DNA of 64,000 bases from Periconia sp. R9002. Its lineage: Eukaryota > Ascomycota > Dothideomycetes > Pleosporales > Periconiaceae. Where the stretch lies: assembly GCA_023627715.1 (NCBI GenBank), contig JAMAHW010000128.1:1-64000 (forward strand), in the 5' to 3' direction. The translations under genes were made by a program, and so were the position numbers. This document shows positions 59,301 through 64,000 of the stretch, one piece after another (positions within the stretch are counted from its first letter, which is position 1; every line of letters starts with the position of its first letter). Under the pieces are notes generated by a model, which worked only from the letters and a program-made list of their open reading frames with translations, was not told where the DNA came from and ran no database searches.

Positions 59301-61421
59301 AAAAGAAAAAGGTGACGTGGTGGAATGGTTTCGCCGTTTGGTTGAAACACAACCTGCCGACAGCAGCGATCGGCTTCGTTGTTTGTTCGTAAGCCAGGTT
59401 GACAGTGCGCGGAAAGACTACAATCATCTTCCGAGCATAACAGTGGACTCTTATAATAATGAGGAAGATATAGAGTCTTTCAGCAAGACGAGATCTGCAC
59501 AGTTGGTGAAGAAACTGAAAATTTCGGTGTACGAGGCAAACGACATAGCTGCCTCCGTCTCTGCGTCAGCTGAGGGTAAGTTTGAATCCTCTCCCAGAAC
59601 TGTCAGGCTACTGAGTCCAATTTTAGGCAATTTTCTATTTGCTCATCTGATGTGGATTAACCTTTGCGGACAGTCCTCCATCGACAGTTTAGACCAGGAG
59701 ATCAAGTCGTTCCCACACGATCTCGATAAGCTCGATTCATTGTATAAAATACACCCCGTTCTTTGCGTGTCTTTCAACTAATCACTGTTCAGATACTCCC
59801 GTATAATGAACACTATCATTGGAAAACCCGTTCCTGCAGAACGTGAAGAAGCGTTGATGGTTTTGAGCTGGCTTGTCTGTGCCAAGCGATCACTGAAGAT
59901 GCATGAAATACAAACGATGAAGTCAATCAATCTGGAGAGGAGAGTCGTTGACTTCGAAAGGCGACAGTTCAGAGTCGATCTCAAGGATCTTTGTGAATCC
60001 CTGGTAAATGTACGCAAGGATAATACAGTGGAACTGGTCCACATGACTGCGAGATCGTAAGAACCCCACGTGTGTGAGATGCTCAAGCAGCGGACTGACT
60101 GTGCTGTAGGTTTTTAGCCAACAGCAAGTTTCTTGATACGATAGTTGAGGAGCTAAGACTAGCAACATTGTGCATTGACTATTTGAACCTACCGTCGTTT
60201 GACGCACCTTACGACCAGCAGGCAGTTTTTGCTGGCGAGTATGGACTTATGGAATACGCTATCATTTATTGGGTACGCCACCTAGAAGCAGGTTTGAAAT
60301 CCTCCAGTTCTGAGCATGAAGAACTTCACGAACACCTTACGGAATCCCTTGAGATACTTATCCAACAGCACTGGAATAATCCGCAGGACGACGGTCATCG
60401 TTCTATCTCGAATCGCACCAGAGTCATGCTTGAGACGTTCAGTGGCAGCGAAAAGTACTTGCAAATACAGCTAGCGTTTACATTAACCGACAAGGAGCTG
60501 AAAAACTTCGGGAATTCGCAACCCAATCAATCCGCCCTAGACTTTGCCACAACGGTTTCTGCAGTTCGACACTGCATCGAGACAGCCGTCCACAACGTTC
60601 GTGACCAGCATACTAGGGATGATCTAGAACGCAAGTACGGCACCCACATGTTTAAGTGCCCGAGATTCAGCTGCAGGTACTTCAACGAAGGCTTTCCCAG
60701 TCCCGATGAACGCGATAAACATATCGAAAGACACGAGAGGCCATTCCGCTGCATAGATGATCACTGCAGAGGCTCCAAAATTGGATTCGCGACAAAAGCA
60801 CATCTCGAAAAGCACTGCAGAGAGATTCATCCGGACACAATAGAGCACCACGATTTTCCCACGGAGGAAGAAATCAACGAGAGCATGAACGATGGTCTAC
60901 CAGAACCTGAAGCGGAACCTGATCCAGAACCTGAAAACGAAGAAGCAAACAATGATCCCGCGCCTCAGCCCAATATTGTTGTGCCGGAACAGTCTGTGGC
61001 TCCAGCCCAACCTGAAGTGACCCCAGTAGTGAGGAACGAAGCACTCCAATTGACACAAACGAGAGAAGCCGTCAAGCGTCGAAAGTCAAACCAACCTTAC
61101 GAATGTTCTCATTGCGACAAGAAGTTCAATAAAAAATTTAACTGGCAGTCGCATCTTAAGTCACATGGTGAAGGCGAGCAACTTCAATGTCCGCATTGCG
61201 ATGCAACGTGCAAAAGATCCGGAGACCTCGCGCGCCATATAAGATTGCATGATCCAGAATATTCTGTTACATGTGGTGGAATCTTATTGAATGGGCAACG
61301 ATGGGGGTGTGGACAGACTTTTGCAAGGGCTGATATACTGCGTTCCCATCACTTATCCAGACGAGGTAGACAGTGTATCGCACAAAGAAATAGTAGTAAG
61401 CAGGCAGACACTCCAGTATAG
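56317..61421 (+). CDS. Kinase-NACHT-C2H2 multidomain NLR-like protein
   Basis: Nine exons (56317-56934, 56980-58167, 58217-58240, 58293-58485, 58536-58925, 58991-59575, 59627-59741, 59793-60056, 60110-61421) keep one frame for 1,562 residues. Residues 1-180: N-terminal region with CPCKRC. About 181-480: protein kinase with Gly loop GKGSFAEVW, lysine in FARKIF, catalytic HQDLKPAN, DFG. About 560-790: the helical domain that precedes NACHT in fungal NLRs, with GCIWGPVKLVLE split over an 8-codon exon. About 799: Walker A GKPGAGKT; about 895: Walker B YIILDGIDE. C-terminal part: two Cys/His fingers near 1306 and 1335, an acidic Pro/Glu linker, then C2H2 fingers from 1455 on. The NACHT oligomerises after a trigger; the kinase could be an effector or decoy and the fingers a recognition module. 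Those roles are inference. Two adjacent genes remain possible. Confidence 0.85.
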
Positions 61422-64000
61422 TACTTGTATCTTGCAATCACTCCACGAAACCAGACCTGAATCTGTGAGATTAGCCTTGATGGAGTTCACGTCACCCACA
61501 AATGACACTCAGTTAATTAATCACACAGGTGAGTATACCGTAATACAGACAACTCGAAAACATCCTGCCTACCACCCCACTATCATGTTTTCCAGGTCTT
61601 CAAACGCGTTGTACTGAGCCTTAATGACAATCGACGCTCTTTCAACCCACCATAAGCGTCCAGACCCTGAAATACAGGTAGTGCTCCCTGAAGAAAATCA
61701 CAACAAGCGGCCGCCGTGAGCTTACAAGGACTTTACGTTAGCAATCGAGCATTCTGCGAATGAATTATCTGTGCTCATTCGATAAGCCGACGATGAGACG
61801 AGTGAAAGCAACGGCAGACTCAACCCTAGTCCAAGAAACAACTGCTTAGCACATTTGTTCCATTTCGTTTGACCGGGTTTTTTTTCCTTTCCGTCTGACC
61901 GATTTTCTGTGGCGTCAAGAAATGTGAACCCGTTAAGGTCCCAATCTTATTTGCTGCTGTTGGTGCTTGTCATTTGGCTGTCAGCCCCACTGGTTATGTG
62001 TTCACCGGAAAATGCAACGCGAATCTGGTCTCTGTCTCTATTGGTTGTTTGGGAGGCTTTCCGGCTGTCTGCCAAAGTTTCAGCTAATGATCAATTCGAC
62101 AGGGATGTTCTGGCTAAATCTCGTGGGCGTGTTGTCGAGGTAGCCAATGAAATTGAGTTTCACTTTTCGTCTATCTGTATTTCTACTCGCGCCAGGGCAG
62201 CACAGACGATGAAAGGAGGTTCTGTGAAAATGCTGAGCCGTGATGACAGGTCCTTCTAGTCTTAGCTGCTTCCCGCGACGAACCATAGCCTTTGTAATAC
62301 GAGAGATCAGCTCTAGAGCGCAGACTTTCCATGGCGCCCAATCTCACCACTTGTCACACCCCTGCTCTGTCCTTGATGCCCAAACTTCCTCCCACCAGTG
62401 CGGAACGGCTCGGAATGAGCGGGTTGTGGGTGTCAATTATGACGAAGCGATTGGTTGAATATTTTTGAGCATGTACATAGCCAATGAGAGCATGCGGATC
62501 TTCCCGCTTGCCTATAATTTGTCCTTAAAAAAAGCCCAATTCAAAAAAGTGAGGCTCTTTTCGAAGTGCTAAGCCGTGAAACTCGACTCGACAAATGTAG
62601 TCCAGCAGCATCTACATTATTCCGTGTCGGTTTCGCTAAGTAGAGGCTATTTGCCCAGGACAGGTACCAATGTCAACCTTGAAGTGTATTCTCAGACTAA
62701 GTGTTCCGGGCGTCTACCGTTGAACAACTCGTCTAAATTCTAGTAAACGTTGGACGTTGGATCACCGGTGTTAACCCAATTATCTTGTTGTCCATATGGA
62801 GTTGCTCCTCCACCCTTTGAACGGAGAAGTTACTAGCAGGAGTCCGCAATATATGGCGCAACGCACTCTTTTTTTTAGCATGGTGTGGAGAAGCTGCGGA
62901 TGTCTCGCATCGACTTCATCTTTTAATAGCAAGTTGAGTGAATTGAAGAAGGCTAACATTTTAGATTTCTGCCATGTTGTGATACCAATGAGAACATGTG
63001 GACTTAAGTCTATATCGGCGGTATCAACGATTGACCTTGTGATTTTGCTATTAATTCACTGGTCTCTCCTTGAAATTGAATTAGATTCTCACAGGGTGTT
63101 GCTACCCTGGGTATCGACACAGGTAGGGGAAAACACTTGGTAATGTCCTCGCCAGGACGGGCACACAGGCAACTATTTGCGCACGTGATACGATGTATTG
63201 GTATAACTGTTGTCTGCTATGGATGTAGATGTCCAGCCATCTGGCCCGTGCTCTCCTGCTCCTGCTATTCATGGGTATACCTATACCCTGACATCGTATG
63301 GCGCCCGACGAGGCTCTAAAGACTCGTGGTGTCACTCATTCCGCGGATACTGTTGGTTGTCCGTGACTTGATGCTTATTTGCAGGAAAAATAGCCTTGTT
63401 ATTGGCGAAGAGAAATTAACGGCTTAGCATATGGTAGTCAGACTTCTACTGGCCCAAAAGCCAGAGCAGAGCGACAAGAAAAAAAAGACATTAGAGATGT
63501 TATTCAAAGTTTTATTGGTTGGATCGTTAGTCCTTCGGGCTTTTTCTTGGCAGAGTACTGTACTATGGACTGCAAAAGTCGTAGACCCTTACCAACAGGG
63601 GGTGCTTGTAATGCTGAACATGGGCCTACAACTTCTGTCAGTCCATAGTAAATAAGGCAAACGATTGGGCTCACATCAGCGTGCGTCACTAACCTTGTCA
63701 TCTGCTCTGAGGCAAATTCATGGCTGCGTAGTGTCGGTGCGGCCTTTGGAGCACTTGAGAAGGCCAGAAAGTGCAATCGTAAGAGTTTGAGGCCAAGGAG
63801 TTGTCTAATCCGGACGGTGGGATGCCGCCGCGCCAACTCTCGGATTCCAACAATGTCAGTCGAATTATTACTACGCAAAGGATAGACCGCATTTAGTAAA
63901 GGGCACAACTTGAACGCTACAAAGGACTCCTCTGAGCATTTGAAAGGCCGCGTATGTGTGCCGTAGAGAAGGAATGATTACAGTAGAGTTCATCAACTCA
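61422..64000. other. Gene-poor right end
   Basis: 2.6 kb with short frames only. It includes copy B of the dispersed repeat (63080-63190). The minus frame 63908-63504 has no motif I know. Nothing else supported; no telomere repeat. Confidence 0.5.
63080..63190 (+). repeat. Dispersed repeat, copy B
   Basis: Inverted partner of 42270-42390, about 85% identical over about 95 bp, including flanking TCACAG and GGCAACT blocks. No coding content. It may be a MITE or LTR remnant; more copies in the genome are expected. Confidence 0.8.

Noticed and set aside
63504..63908. 134-codon minus-strand ORF as a gene
   Set aside because: No recognisable domain, overlapping frames, and no splice or start support; left as unassigned.

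Overview
The window looks like a filamentous ascomycete (Pezizomycotina). Genes carry many 45-70 nt GT-AG introns. The families present are typical of these fungi: LaeA-like methyltransferases, fungal rhodopsin-like (PTH11-type) membrane proteins, Zn2Cys6 regulators, HET and NACHT/NLR proteins, and several P450s. A block of extremely TA-rich DNA at the left edge looks like the product of repeat-induced point mutation (RIP). The large share of broken and accessory genes suggests a subtelomeric-like or otherwise fast-evolving region. The species cannot be named from the sequence. I derived all exon joins by hand from splice signals and reading frame.

Layout. 1-2.75 kb: TA-rich, RIP-like repeat DNA ending inside a dead UbiA-type prenyltransferase/terpene cyclase gene (to 3480). 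3.6-31 kb: secondary-metabolism-like assortment. It holds an alpha/beta hydrolase, two LaeA-like methyltransferases (4804-5840 minus; 10319-11445 plus), two rhodopsin-like membrane proteins, a PDR ABC transporter cut off inside its first membrane domain, three P450s (17329-19090, 19971-21771, 23491-25280), an MBOAT acyltransferase whose reading frame runs into a HET-domain fragment, and an ACP remnant of a reducing polyketide synthase. The core enzymes (UbiA, PKS) are dead while the tailoring genes are mostly intact, as expected of a decayed or rearranged terpenoid/meroterpenoid cluster.

30.5-41 kb: a secreted M35-type metalloprotease with a duplicated upstream segment, a conserved hypothetical protein, an F-box protein, a 5'-truncated LRR-like fragment, a short-chain dehydrogenase and a 14-TM MFS transporter. 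41-45 kb: gene-poor, with degenerate tandem repeats and one copy of a dispersed repeat whose inverted partner lies near 63.1 kb. 45-53 kb: a secreted tripeptidyl-aminopeptidase-like hydrolase divergent from a Zn2Cys6 regulator, then a RAD5-like SNF2 helicase with a RING finger.

54-61.4 kb: a CorA-like membrane protein, then the most striking gene. Nine exons that all join in frame encode about 1,562 residues: a cysteine-bearing N-terminal region, a complete-looking protein kinase, a fungal NLR N-terminal helical domain, a NACHT NTPase and a C-terminal array of C2H2 zinc fingers. This is a candidate kinase-NLR-zinc-finger sensor. The last 2.5 kb holds no gene I can support.
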